Translations under genes and position numbers: made by a program
Assembly: GCA_002412925.1 (NCBI GenBank)
Contig: DHVZ01000059.1
Coordinates: forward strand, 3,621-67,620
Source: Anaerolineales bacterium UBA5195
Lineage (GTDB): Bacteria > Chloroflexota > Anaerolineae > Anaerolineales > Villigracilaceae
DNA length: 64,000 nt
Reading direction: 5' to 3'
The notes under the pieces: model-generated
Seen by the model: the letters and a program-made list of their open reading frames with translations, nothing else
The model's database searches: none
What the model was told of the DNA's origin: nothing
Part shown: one piece after another, positions 1-6,932 of the stretch
Layout: every line of letters begins with the position of its first letter
Position numbering within the stretch: the first letter of the stretch is position 1

Positions 1-1
1 C

Positions 2-592
2 TACGACGAGGCCATCCAGCGCGTGCTGGCGGTGATCGCCGAGAAAAACCCGAACATGCCAGATGCAGAACGACAGGGCGTGGCGCAAAAAATTGGCCTG
101 GGCGCACTGGCTTATTCGATGCTCTCGGTGGACAACAACAAGGACATTGTCTTTGATATCAACGAGGCGCTCAGCTTCGACGGGCACACCGGGCCGTACA
201 TCCAGAATGCGTATGTGCGGGCAAACTCCATTCTCAAGAAGTCAAAAGTCGAAGTGCCTGCCCTGAGCTTGTCGAAGGGTCAAAAGTCAGACAACCCACA
301 ACTGGCGACTTTTGACTATGGTTTGACCAGTCACGAAATTGAGCTGATCGAACAGATCACGCGCTTCCCGGCGGTGGTGCAGCAGGCAGCCAACGAATAT
401 CGCCCGCTGTTGGTTGCGACGTATGTTTATGATTTGGCAACCGCTTTCCATAGTTTCTATCATGCGGTGCCAGTCCTGCAAGCGGGTAATGCATCCATCC
501 GGGATGCCCGCCTGCGGCTGGTGGCGGCAGCGAAAGAGGTGCTGGCAAATGCCCTGCACTTGCTGGGGATTACAGCCCCGGATGTGATGTAA
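2..592 (+). CDS. argS: Arginyl-tRNA synthetase, C-terminal part (5' end outside window)
   Basis: Charges tRNA-Arg with arginine in the cytoplasm. The frame is open from base 2, so the catalytic N-terminal half lies outside the window. What remains is the end of the class I core (the stretch GHTGPYIQNAYVRANSIL is typical of ArgS) followed by the helical DALR anticodon-binding domain, with AFHSFYHAVPVL and a C-terminus LLGITAPDVM. The linker between them carries an odd insertion, PALSLSKG, encoded by a short palindrome-like DNA element at 261-279. A small hairpin follows the stop. The family assignment is firm; only the full length is unknown. Confidence 0.95.
   Translation, partial: YDEAIQRVLAVIAEKNPNMPDAERQGVAQKIGLGALAYSMLSVDNNKDIVFDINEALSFDGHTGPYIQNAYVRANSILKKSKVEVPALSLSKGQKSDNPQLATFDYGLTSHEIELIEQITRFPAVVQQAANEYRPLLVATYVYDLATAFHSFYHAVPVLQAGNASIRDARLRLVAAAKEVLANALHLLGITAPDVM
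261..279. repeat. Short dispersed repeat inserted in argS linker
   Basis: The 19-base stretch ccctgagcttgtcgaaggg encodes ALSLSKG inside ArgS. From general knowledge, this sequence and its reverse complement (ccttcgacaagctcaggg) recur in many environmental bacterial genomes and produce SLSKG or PELVEG peptides. Here it is flanked by two copies of gtcaaaagtc (241-250 and 279-288), as if a small insertion or slippage duplicated the flank. The reading frame stays open through it. Confidence 0.6.
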
Positions 593-633
593 TGTTTATT
601 GGCAGGTGTGCTTCGCCCCTACGGTAACTCGAG

Positions 634-654
634 ACATTTTTCGAGGAAAAATGT
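634..654. terminator. Hairpin downstream of argS
   Basis: The arms acattttt and aaaaatgt (8 bp, loop cgagg) form a small hairpin about 40 bases after the argS stop. There is no clear T tract after it, so termination is only a guess; it could equally stabilise the mRNA end. Confidence 0.35.
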
Positions 655-721
655 TATGCAGAAGACATGACGTTTTATATTGACGATAATGCTATAATCT
701 CCTCACTAGCAATTTCGCCTT

Positions 722-763
722 CTTTTGGCGCTTTTGGGCATCACAGCCCCAGAAGTGATGTGA
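722..763 (+). pseudogene. Relic of an argS 3' end
   Basis: Reading this stretch in frame gives LLLALLGITAPEVM and then a stop at 761-763. The intact argS about 170 bases upstream ends in ALHLLGITAPDVM and a stop. The peptides match over ten of the last eleven residues while the DNA differs at several third positions, so this is a diverged second copy of the argS tail rather than a recent duplication. Nothing recognisable of argS survives further upstream of it. It looks like the scar of a partial gene replacement or duplication. Confidence 0.6.
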
Positions 764-943
764 CGTAGTGGCCACAGGTCGCTGCGAAAGTCAGCAGGTC
801 CCGGTTCCGTCATGGGCCCCGAAACGAGCAGAGAGTCTCCTTTGAAGCGCGGGAGGTTCTTTGCATGTTTTGTTTTACAAGAGCGCCATCGATCTTGAGC
901 GCGACCCGCTGAAATTCATCTATTTCTGTCAAGGAGAAATTGC
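764..943 (+). other. Gene-free leader before the COG2403 gene
   Basis: Together with 593-763 this makes a 350-base gap. Apart from the argS hairpin and argS relic it holds a GC-rich segment (about 765-870) with short complementary arms, for example gctg and cagc around gcgaaagt, and purine-rich conserved-looking blocks. It ends in the ribosome-binding site aaggag at 931-936. I could not match it to any riboswitch class I know. A TATAAT lies at 693-698 but without a good -35. Confidence 0.3.
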
Positions 944-2269
944 ATGTCCCCCATCAAAACCCTGATCATGGGAGCCGCCGGACGCGACTTCCACAACTTC
1001 AACACCTTCTTCCGCGGGAACAAGGATTATGAAGTCGTCGCCTTTACCGCGACCCAGATTCCCGATATCGCCGGCCGCGCTTATCCTGCCGCGCTGGCTG
1101 GCGACCTTTACCCCAAGGGTATTCCGATCTTCGTCGAAGAAGACCTGCCCGAACTGATCAAAAAACACAAGGTTGAGCAGGTGGTCTTCGCGTACAGCGA
1201 CGTTCCGCACGAAGTTGTCATGCACAAAGCTTCCCAGGTGAATGCCCTCGGCGCCGATTTTATCCTGATGGGCAGCGCCCGCACCCAGGTCAAGTCGACC
1301 AAACCGGTCGTCTCCGTCTGCGCCGTGCGCACCGGCTCGGGCAAAAGCCAGACCACCCGCCGTGTCTCCCTGATCCTGCGCGGGATGGGCTACAAAGTGG
1401 CTGCCATCCGCCACCCGATGCCCTACGGCGACCTGGTCAAACAGGAAGTCCAGCGCTTCGCGACCTATGCCGATCTCGACAAGCACGAATGCACCATCGA
1501 AGAGCGCGAAGAGTACGAACCCCACATCGATAACGGCGTGATCGTCTACGCCGGCGTCGATTACGAAAAAATCCTGCGCGCCGCGGAAAAAGAAGTTGAC
1601 ATCATCCTGTGGGATGGCGGCAACAATGACTTCCCCTTCTATGTTTCCGACATGCAGATCGTCGTTGCTGACCCGCACCGCGCCGGTCACGAGAGCACCT
1701 ACCACCCCGGCGAGACCAACGTCCGCGCCGCCGACATCTTCGTGATCAACAAAGTCGACACCGCCGATCCTGAGAAGGTCATCCAGGTGCGCGAGAACCT
1801 GCGCAAGATGAACCCCAACGCGATCGTCATCGAAGGCGCCTCCCCGCTCTTTGTCGATGACCCCGCTGCGATCCAGGGCAAGCGCGTCCTGGTGGTTGAA
1901 GACGGCCCGACCCTGACCCACGGCGAAATGGCCTACGGCGCCGGTTACGTCGCTGCCCGCCGCTTTGGCGCGAAAGAAATCGTCGACCCGCGCCCGTTCG
2001 CGGTCAAATCGATTGCCGCCACCTACGTCAAGTATCCCAAAACTGGCCCGATTCTTCCGGCCATGGGCTACGGTGAAGCGCAGATGAAAGACCTCGAAGC
2101 CACGATCAAGAAGGCGGATGTGGACCTGGTGATCATCGGCACCCCGATCGACCTGACCCGCGTGATCAAGATCGACAAGCCCTACCAGCGTGTGCGCTAC
2201 GAACTCCAGGAAATCGGCCAGCCAACCCTGGAAGACCTGCTGATGAAGAAGTTTGGCAAGAAGAAGTAA
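944..2269 (+). CDS. COG2403-type P-loop protein (cyclic 2,3-diphosphoglycerate synthase-like)
   Basis: The 441-residue protein opens with a Rossmann-like segment (KTLIMGAAGRDFHNF, residues 5-19). A P-loop follows (VRTGSGKSQTTRR, about 128-140), then an NKVD element near residue 270, as in SIMIBI-class GTPases. This architecture is that of COG2403, whose members are named predicted GTPase or cyclic 2,3-diphosphoglycerate synthase after the archaeal enzyme that closes 2,3-DPG into its cyclic form. Whether this bacterial member makes that solute is inference. The start is supported by aaggag eight bases upstream. The gene stands alone, with a strong terminator after it. Confidence 0.75.
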   Translation: MSPIKTLIMGAAGRDFHNFNTFFRGNKDYEVVAFTATQIPDIAGRAYPAALAGDLYPKGIPIFVEEDLPELIKKHKVEQVVFAYSDVPHEVVMHKASQVNALGADFILMGSARTQVKSTKPVVSVCAVRTGSGKSQTTRRVSLILRGMGYKVAAIRHPMPYGDLVKQEVQRFATYADLDKHECTIEEREEYEPHIDNGVIVYAGVDYEKILRAAEKEVDIILWDGGNNDFPFYVSDMQIVVADPHRAGHESTYHPGETNVRAADIFVINKVDTADPEKVIQVRENLRKMNPNAIVIEGASPLFVDDPAAIQGKRVLVVEDGPTLTHGEMAYGAGYVAARRFGAKEIVDPRPFAVKSIAATYVKYPKTGPILPAMGYGEAQMKDLEATIKKADVDLVIIGTPIDLTRVIKIDKPYQRVRYELQEIGQPTLEDLLMKKFGKKK

Positions 2270-2289
2270 GTCGGTAAATTGGCAAGTTG

Positions 2290-2329
2290 GGAGTCGGGTG
2301 AGAGAGTTCACCCGACTCCTTTTGTTTTT
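2290..2329 (+). terminator. Rho-independent terminator of the COG2403 gene
   Basis: A perfect 12-bp stem (ggagtcgggtga and tcacccgactcc, loop gagagt) is followed by ttttgttttt. It sits 20 bases after the stop codon, a textbook intrinsic terminator. Confidence 0.9.
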
Positions 2330-2556
2330 CCAAGACAGATGACACTTTGTGAAAATGAACATGCGTGACAAAGCCATGACACCTTTCAGGGGGCATGGGG
2401 GTTAAAATTTGCGCTGGTAACTATTCAACCGAGGGTGCGTCGCACCCGACAGTGTGACAAAAATTTGTTAAATGGAAGCTTTCTGCGCTTGAAACCAGCT
2501 CGTTTAGCCTGGTGCGACGCACTACTTAAATCTGAACATGGAGACTTTTCAACCCG

Positions 2557-3126
2557 ATGTCCGCTTTTGCCCCGACCCTCGCCTCCCGCAGCCTGCCAAC
2601 TGTTAAACCGGCAGCCCGCGACCTGCTGTTGATCACCGCTGGCGCACTCTTTGTCGCCGCCCTCTCGCAGGTAAAAATTCCCCTGCCCTTGACCCCCGTC
2701 CCGCTGACCGGGCAAACTTTTGCCGTCCTGCTGGTCGGCGCGGCCCTCGGCGCCAAGCGCGGCTTCGGCTCCCTGGGCCTGTATCTGGCGCTCGGCGCGC
2801 TCGGCCTGCCGTTTTTCGCCGGTGGCACCAGCGGCCTGAGCTACATGTCCGGCCCAACGCTCGGTTACCTGGTCGGTTTTCTGGCCGCCGCTGCGCTGAC
2901 AGGTTTCCTGGCCGAGCGCGGCCTCGACCGCAAAGTTTCAACCGCTATTCTGGCATTTCTCGCCGGGCAGGCTGTCATTTACCTGTTTGGAATCGCCTGG
3001 CTTTCGGTCCTGCTTGGCTTCCAAAAAGCCATCCTGGCCGGTCTCATGCCCTTCCTGCTCGGCGACGCGCTGAAGATCGGCGCGGCTGCGCTGGCGCTCC
3101 CGGCGGCCTGGAAATTGGTCAAGTAA
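2557..3126 (+). CDS. bioY: Biotin transporter S component BioY
   Basis: Membrane biotin-binding subunit of an ECF-type transporter, or a stand-alone biotin importer. The 189 residues are almost wholly hydrophobic, with about six membrane segments. The BioY signatures are visible: KIPLPLTPVPLTGQTFAVLLVGAALG near residues 40-65 and a following GLPFFAGGTSGL loop. Length fits the family. A ggaga ribosome-binding site lies 12 bases before the ATG. No ECF ATPase or T component is adjacent, so it either works alone or shares a module encoded elsewhere. No BirA operator was recognised. Confidence 0.92.
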   Translation: MSAFAPTLASRSLPTVKPAARDLLLITAGALFVAALSQVKIPLPLTPVPLTGQTFAVLLVGAALGAKRGFGSLGLYLALGALGLPFFAGGTSGLSYMSGPTLGYLVGFLAAAALTGFLAERGLDRKVSTAILAFLAGQAVIYLFGIAWLSVLLGFQKAILAGLMPFLLGDALKIGAAALALPAAWKLVK

Positions 3127-3145
3127 AAGAACATCTCGTGACGAC

Positions 3146-3183
3146 AAAAAATCTCATCGGCAAAACGCCTGGTGAGATTTTTT
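3146..3183 (+). terminator. Terminator after bioY
   Basis: The arms aaaaaatctca and tgagatttttt pair perfectly (11 bp) around a 16-base loop and end in a T run, 20 bases after the bioY stop. Confidence 0.85.
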
Positions 3184-3299
3184 ATTTACCAGATGCCAAG
3201 CATGCCCCCATGGTCATGATTGGCACAGGATCTTAATGGAGGCCGTACACAATTTTGTTACAATGAATCACAGATAACCTGTCATTCGAGGAGAGGAAG

Positions 3300-4313
3300 A
3301 TGCAAAAACGCACCTGCTATTTCATTTTGATTGCAATTGTGATGACCGTGGCCACCCTGGCCTGTAACCTGCCAGGCACGACCGCCGTCCCAGAAAATAC
3401 GCCCGATACGTTGGGAACCTCGGTTGCACTGACAGTGCAGGCGGAATTGACACAGGCGATCCTATCTCAACAAACAATGACACCCACCATTGACGCTATC
3501 CCTGCCACGCTGACCCTGACTTCGACAAACCCCGCACTCACTGAAACCCCACAGCCGACTGCCACCATTACGGCGCTTCCCTGTAACCAGGTCAGTTTCG
3601 TCTCAGATGTCAGCGTGCCAGACGGCACGGTCTTTGAAACCGGTCAAGCCTTTACAAAAACCTGGCGTTTAAAGAATACCGGCTCCTGCACCTGGACATC
3701 GGACTATCAACTGGTCTTCGTCAGCGGCGACCAGATGAACGGACCGGGCGCACAATCGCTGACCAGTGGCACAGTCGCCCCCGGCAGCACCGTGGATGTC
3801 TCGGTCAACCTGGTGGCGCCTGCCAGCGCGGGCACCTACCGCGGCAACTGGAAAATCCGTGAGCCGGGCGGCGCCACGTTCGGGCTGAGCACGGGCGCGT
3901 TCTGGGTCGAAATCAAGGCCGAAAGCCCTGGCGCGGTTGAGCCGCCTCCGGCGGAAGCCCAAATGCCAGACCTGGCTGTGACTGAATTCACCATCTCGCC
4001 CTCCACGCCAATCCAGGGCCAAAATGCACATATTCGCATCGGTGTCTACAACCATGGCAACAAACTGGCTTCGCAATTTACGGTCCAGTGGTTTGGGTTG
4101 AGCACCTTTGCCAATCCCAGTTGTTCGTGGGATGTGATGGACATCCTCCCGCCTAGTGGAGGCAAGATTTTGCAGTGCGACTTTGTCTTCAACAGTTGGT
4201 ACCCAATTAACAAGACTTCGCTCGTGATTGTGGATTCTACCAATCATGTTCAGGAAAGCAACGAAGGCAACAACCAGCGCACCATCTCACCCTTTGGGGT
4301 GAACAAGCCGTAA
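3300..4313 (+). CDS. Lipoprotein with NBR1-Ig-like and CARDB domains
   Basis: A 337-residue secreted lipoprotein of unknown role. The signal peptide ends in a lipobox (TLAC, Cys22). A Thr/Pro-rich spacer follows to about residue 92, and then an NBR1 four-tryptophan-type Ig domain (about 97-205, with FTKTWRLKNTGSCTW and GTYRGNWKI). The C-terminal half (about 222-330) is a CARDB-like adhesion domain with the ending ESNEGNNQ. Such domain pairs are common on surface proteins of Anaerolineae and probably mediate protein or glycan contact. Start chosen for the strong gaggagagga site just upstream. Confidence 0.8.
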   Translation: MQKRTCYFILIAIVMTVATLACNLPGTTAVPENTPDTLGTSVALTVQAELTQAILSQQTMTPTIDAIPATLTLTSTNPALTETPQPTATITALPCNQVSFVSDVSVPDGTVFETGQAFTKTWRLKNTGSCTWTSDYQLVFVSGDQMNGPGAQSLTSGTVAPGSTVDVSVNLVAPASAGTYRGNWKIREPGGATFGLSTGAFWVEIKAESPGAVEPPPAEAQMPDLAVTEFTISPSTPIQGQNAHIRIGVYNHGNKLASQFTVQWFGLSTFANPSCSWDVMDILPPSGGKILQCDFVFNSWYPINKTSLVIVDSTNHVQESNEGNNQRTISPFGVNKP

Positions 4314-4334
4314 ATGCTGCTAATTTTTAGGCCG

Positions 4335-4366
4335 GTTAGGCGCTGGTCAGGAGACCAGCGCCTAAC
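4335..4366. terminator. Perfect 14-bp hairpin after the lipoprotein gene
   Basis: gttaggcgctggtc pairs with gaccagcgcctaac around the loop agga, starting 21 bases after the stop. It lacks a T tract, so it is a probable but unproven terminator. Confidence 0.55.
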
Positions 4367-4463
4367 GCATTAATATTCAATCTTAGGCCCGGTTTGACAC
4401 CATCCTGCCACAAAACTATGCTATCCTATACTCGGTAGGTCATGAAATATTTTAAAGAAGCCC

Positions 4464-4511
4464 GATTTTGGGGTGCGTGGCGGGCATACGCCCGCCACGC
4501 ACCCCAAAATC
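4464..4511. repeat. Long perfect inverted repeat (21-bp stem)
   Basis: Bases 4464-4484 pair perfectly with 4491-4511 around the loop catacg. The arm begins gattttggggtg. Similar hairpins with attttggggt or aaatggggt arms occur at 38955-39006 and 58188-58229. It lies between the lipoprotein gene and the response regulator and has no T tract. It could terminate transcription or be a palindromic repeat element. Confidence 0.6.
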
Positions 4512-4525
4512 AGAAATTTTCCAAC

Positions 4526-4541
4526 TTTCGTGAAGTACTGA
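4526..4541. promoter_or_regulatory. Left arm of a 16-bp inverted repeat flanking the response regulator gene
   Basis: tttcgtgaagtactga lies 6 bases before the response regulator ATG. Its exact reverse complement is at 5244-5259, immediately after that gene's stop. It also covers the place where a ribosome-binding site should be. Role unknown; operator or mRNA-pairing element are both possible. Confidence 0.45.
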
Positions 4542-4547
4542 CACTCA

Positions 4548-5243
4548 ATGACCACAAAAATCCTCGTTGTGGATGACGAACCCGCCGTGACCGACCTGCT
4601 GGCTTACAACCTGCGCAAGGCCAATTATGACGTGCTGACCGCCGCCAACGGGCGTGAGGCACTGGACTTGGCCCGCCAGTCCAACCCCGACCTGATCCTG
4701 CTTGACTTGATGCTCCCCGAAGTTGACGGGTTGGAGGTCTGCCGCGAACTGCGCAAGACCAGCAATGTGCCGATCATCATGATCACCGCCCGGGACGAGG
4801 AAATCGACCGGGTGGTTGGCCTGGAACTCGGCGCGGATGACTACGTTCCCAAACCTTTCAGCGTGCGTGAACTGCTGGCGCGGATTAAGGCTGTCCTGCG
4901 GCGCGCGGCCCTGCCAGAGTCAAAGCCCACTGAGCCAGTCAAGGTCCTGCGCGGCCCCGGCGGCCTGCGCCTGGAAGCGGAAAGCCGCCTGGTCAAGGTG
5001 GCCGAAACCGTCCTGCCGCTCACCCGCCTGGAATTCGACCTGCTGGAGCTGCTGCTGACCAACGCCGGGCGGGTTCTGACCCGCGAGCGCCTGCTCGAGC
5101 AGGCCTGGGGTTACGACTTTGTCGGCGACACCCGCGCCGTGGATAGTGCCCTCAAACGCCTGCGCGCCAAACTCCGCGCCGCCGACCCCGAGGCCGATGC
5201 AATCGAATCCGTGCGTGGGGTGGGGTATCGCTTTGGTACATAA
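4548..5243 (+). CDS. OmpR/PhoB-family response regulator
   Basis: DNA-binding output half of a two-component system. The receiver domain shows the acidic pair D9/D10, the phospho-acceptor D53 (LLDLMLP), T80 and K102 (PKPF). A winged-helix domain follows (about 130-231), ending in RGVGYRF. It is transcribed just ahead of its histidine kinase, 63 bases apart. There is no obvious Shine-Dalgarno before the ATG; the usual site is occupied by an inverted-repeat arm. Three CTGAC[C/A] boxes spaced 11 bp upstream of the SIMPL gene are a good candidate target, because PhoB-type regulators bind 11-bp direct repeats. Confidence 0.95.
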   Translation: MTTKILVVDDEPAVTDLLAYNLRKANYDVLTAANGREALDLARQSNPDLILLDLMLPEVDGLEVCRELRKTSNVPIIMITARDEEIDRVVGLELGADDYVPKPFSVRELLARIKAVLRRAALPESKPTEPVKVLRGPGGLRLEAESRLVKVAETVLPLTRLEFDLLELLLTNAGRVLTRERLLEQAWGYDFVGDTRAVDSALKRLRAKLRAADPEADAIESVRGVGYRFGT

Positions 5244-5259
5244 TCAGTACTTCACGAAA
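5244..5259. promoter_or_regulatory. Right arm of the inverted repeat around the response regulator gene
   Basis: tcagtacttcacgaaa is the exact reverse complement of 4526-4541 and starts at the first base after the stop. Its end (tcacgaaa, 5252-5259) also pairs with tttcgtga at 5284-5291, just before the kinase start, so it can form a local hairpin in the regulator-kinase spacer as well. Confidence 0.45.
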
Positions 5260-5306
5260 ATTTGAAAATCGGACACCATAACCGTTTCGTGATCTAAGGC
5301 CTTTTC

Positions 5307-6737
5307 ATGCCCATCCGTACCCGCATCTTCCTGAACACCCTGGTCATCCTCCTGCTTGGCATGGGACTGGCCACCGCGCTTTCCTGGCGGGCGGTTGAAA
5401 ATCTCTATCTCGAGACCCAGCGCGAAAACCTGCTGGCCCAGGCCCAGCTCAGCGCCGCCGCGCTCCAGGGGCAGCCCATCCCAGTCCAGTTTGCCCAGCC
5501 CTACTCGCAGACCAGCAACGTGCTGCCCGGCATCCACACCCGCCTGCTCGGCGACCAGGGGGCCGTCATCCCCCTGCCGCTCAGCGAAATCCCCGCCCCG
5601 CCGATTGAAAACGCGGCCTCCATCGCGCCTGCCCAACTGTTGGAACGCCCCGAAATCACCCAGGCTTTGCAGGGACAGGCCGCCACTGCCCTCCGCGCCG
5701 TGCAAAACCGGCGGGTGCTGTATGCCGCTGCGCCAGTTTTGGATGACACGGGAACTGTGACCGGTCTCGTTTATTTAGCCATGCCCCTGCCCGCCGCCGG
5801 GCTGCCGTTAAATGTGCTTTTACAGCTCTCCGCGGCGGCCTTTGTCGCCGTTTTATTGGCTTTACTCGCCGGGACGTGGCTTGCGCGCCGCATCACAACG
5901 CCGGTTGAGCAAATTTCCCGCGCCGCGGTCTCTGTCAACCTGGAACAGCCCGTTCCAACCACCAGCGGCATCCGCGAACTGGACAGCCTCGGGCGGGCTT
6001 TCAACGCCATGACCGCGAGCCTGCGCCAGGCCGACCAGGCCAAGAACGCTTTCATCGCCGATGTGACCCACGAACTGCGTACCCCGCTGACGGTCATCAA
6101 GGGCACGATCGAAACCCTGGAAGACGGCGCCCTGGACGACCTGGCCGGGCGCGGGCCGCTGCTGGCTTCGATGCAGCGCGAGACTGAGCGGCTGATCCGG
6201 CTGGTCAACGATTTGCTGATGCTGACCCGCGCCGACGCCGGGACGCTGAGCTTGGAACTCCAGCCGCTCGACCTGGTTGAACTGGCGCAAGCCCGCTGTG
6301 AGCACTTCTCCGCGCTAGCCAGCTGCTGCAACGTTAAGTTGGCGGTCAGCGGCGCAAAATCCGCCTGGGTGCAGGGCGACGCCGACCGTCTGACCCAGGT
6401 ACTGGATAATCTGCTCGATAACGCCCTGCGCTACAGCCCGGAAGGCTCAACCCTGGCGGTCGAAATCCGTGCGGGTGAGGGGGAATGCCAATGCGCGGTC
6501 AGCGACCAGGGCCAGGGCATCCCCGCCCAACACCTGCCGCATATTTTTGACCGCTTTTATCGCGCCGACAGCTCCCGCAACCGCCAGACTGGCGGCGCCG
6601 GGCTGGGACTGGCGATTGTCAAGGCGCTGGTCGAGGCCCAGGGCGGGCAGATTAGCGCTGAAAGCGCCGAAGGCCAGGGGACAACGCTGCGATTTAGCTT
6701 GCCAAACGCTGAAGGTGCGTCGCGCCAAAAAGGGTAG
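5307..6737 (+). CDS. Sensor histidine kinase (HAMP, HisKA, HATPase)
   Basis: Membrane partner of the preceding regulator. An N-terminal membrane helix (about 7-28) and a second near 165-190 enclose an extracytoplasmic sensor of about 135 residues with no recognised fold. HAMP follows, then the dimerisation helix with phospho-acceptor H255 (DVTHELRTPL), then the ATPase domain with N box (DNLLDNALRYSP), DQGQGIP and GGAGLGLAIV. The order resembles PhoR/BaeS-type kinases. Ribosome-binding site aagg is 9 bases before the ATG. The gene ends 195 bases before the SIMPL gene. Confidence 0.95.
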   Translation: MPIRTRIFLNTLVILLLGMGLATALSWRAVENLYLETQRENLLAQAQLSAAALQGQPIPVQFAQPYSQTSNVLPGIHTRLLGDQGAVIPLPLSEIPAPPIENAASIAPAQLLERPEITQALQGQAATALRAVQNRRVLYAAAPVLDDTGTVTGLVYLAMPLPAAGLPLNVLLQLSAAAFVAVLLALLAGTWLARRITTPVEQISRAAVSVNLEQPVPTTSGIRELDSLGRAFNAMTASLRQADQAKNAFIADVTHELRTPLTVIKGTIETLEDGALDDLAGRGPLLASMQRETERLIRLVNDLLMLTRADAGTLSLELQPLDLVELAQARCEHFSALASCCNVKLAVSGAKSAWVQGDADRLTQVLDNLLDNALRYSPEGSTLAVEIRAGEGECQCAVSDQGQGIPAQHLPHIFDRFYRADSSRNRQTGGAGLGLAIVKALVEAQGGQISAESAEGQGTTLRFSLPNAEGASRQKG

Positions 6738-6821
6738 AGGCCGCCCCTTAAGCGGCAGGAACTCGAGTATGGTGAATTTCTGTCAAAAATGGTGCGACAC
6801 ACTCCAGGGATTGCCTCCCAA

Positions 6822-6866
6822 CTGACCAAAAACTGACACACTCCTGACCGGGTGAAAGGCTAAGAT
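6822..6866 (+). promoter_or_regulatory. Pho-box-like triple repeat and -10 box upstream of the SIMPL gene
   Basis: Three direct repeats, ctgacc (6822), ctgaca (6833) and ctgacc (6844), are spaced exactly 11 bp. They are followed 11 bases later by taagat (6861-6866), a -10-like hexamer, and no -35 box is visible. PhoB/OmpR-type promoters have this layout: 11-bp repeats replacing the -35. The two-component pair encoded immediately upstream is the obvious candidate regulator. Confidence 0.6.
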
Positions 6867-6932
6867 GGGGAAAAGAACACCCTTCACCCCGCAGAAAGCT
6901 TGCGGGGCATCCCAACCGCACAGGAGCCTCAG

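Noticed and set aside
681..698. ttgacg and tataat as a promoter
   Set aside because: Only seven bases separate the two hexamers, far too few for a sigma-70 promoter. The tataat may be a -10 alone but no suitable -35 was found.
764..870. Guanidine (ykkC) or cobalamin riboswitch
   Set aside because: Fragments such as ggttccg and agagag recall the ykkC core, but the order, spacing and remaining conserved blocks do not fit, and the downstream gene is not of the usual targets.
929..2377. 482-residue open frame on the - strand
   Set aside because: It is antisense to the COG2403 gene, which has a clear family match, a ribosome-binding site and a terminator. The - frame is a composition artefact with His/Asp/Gly-rich sequence and no domain.
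2339..2381. Second Pho-box-like cluster before bioY (atgaca, gtgaca, atgaca)
   Set aside because: Only two of the words keep 11-bp spacing and there is no -10 at the right distance, so it is too weak to report as a site.
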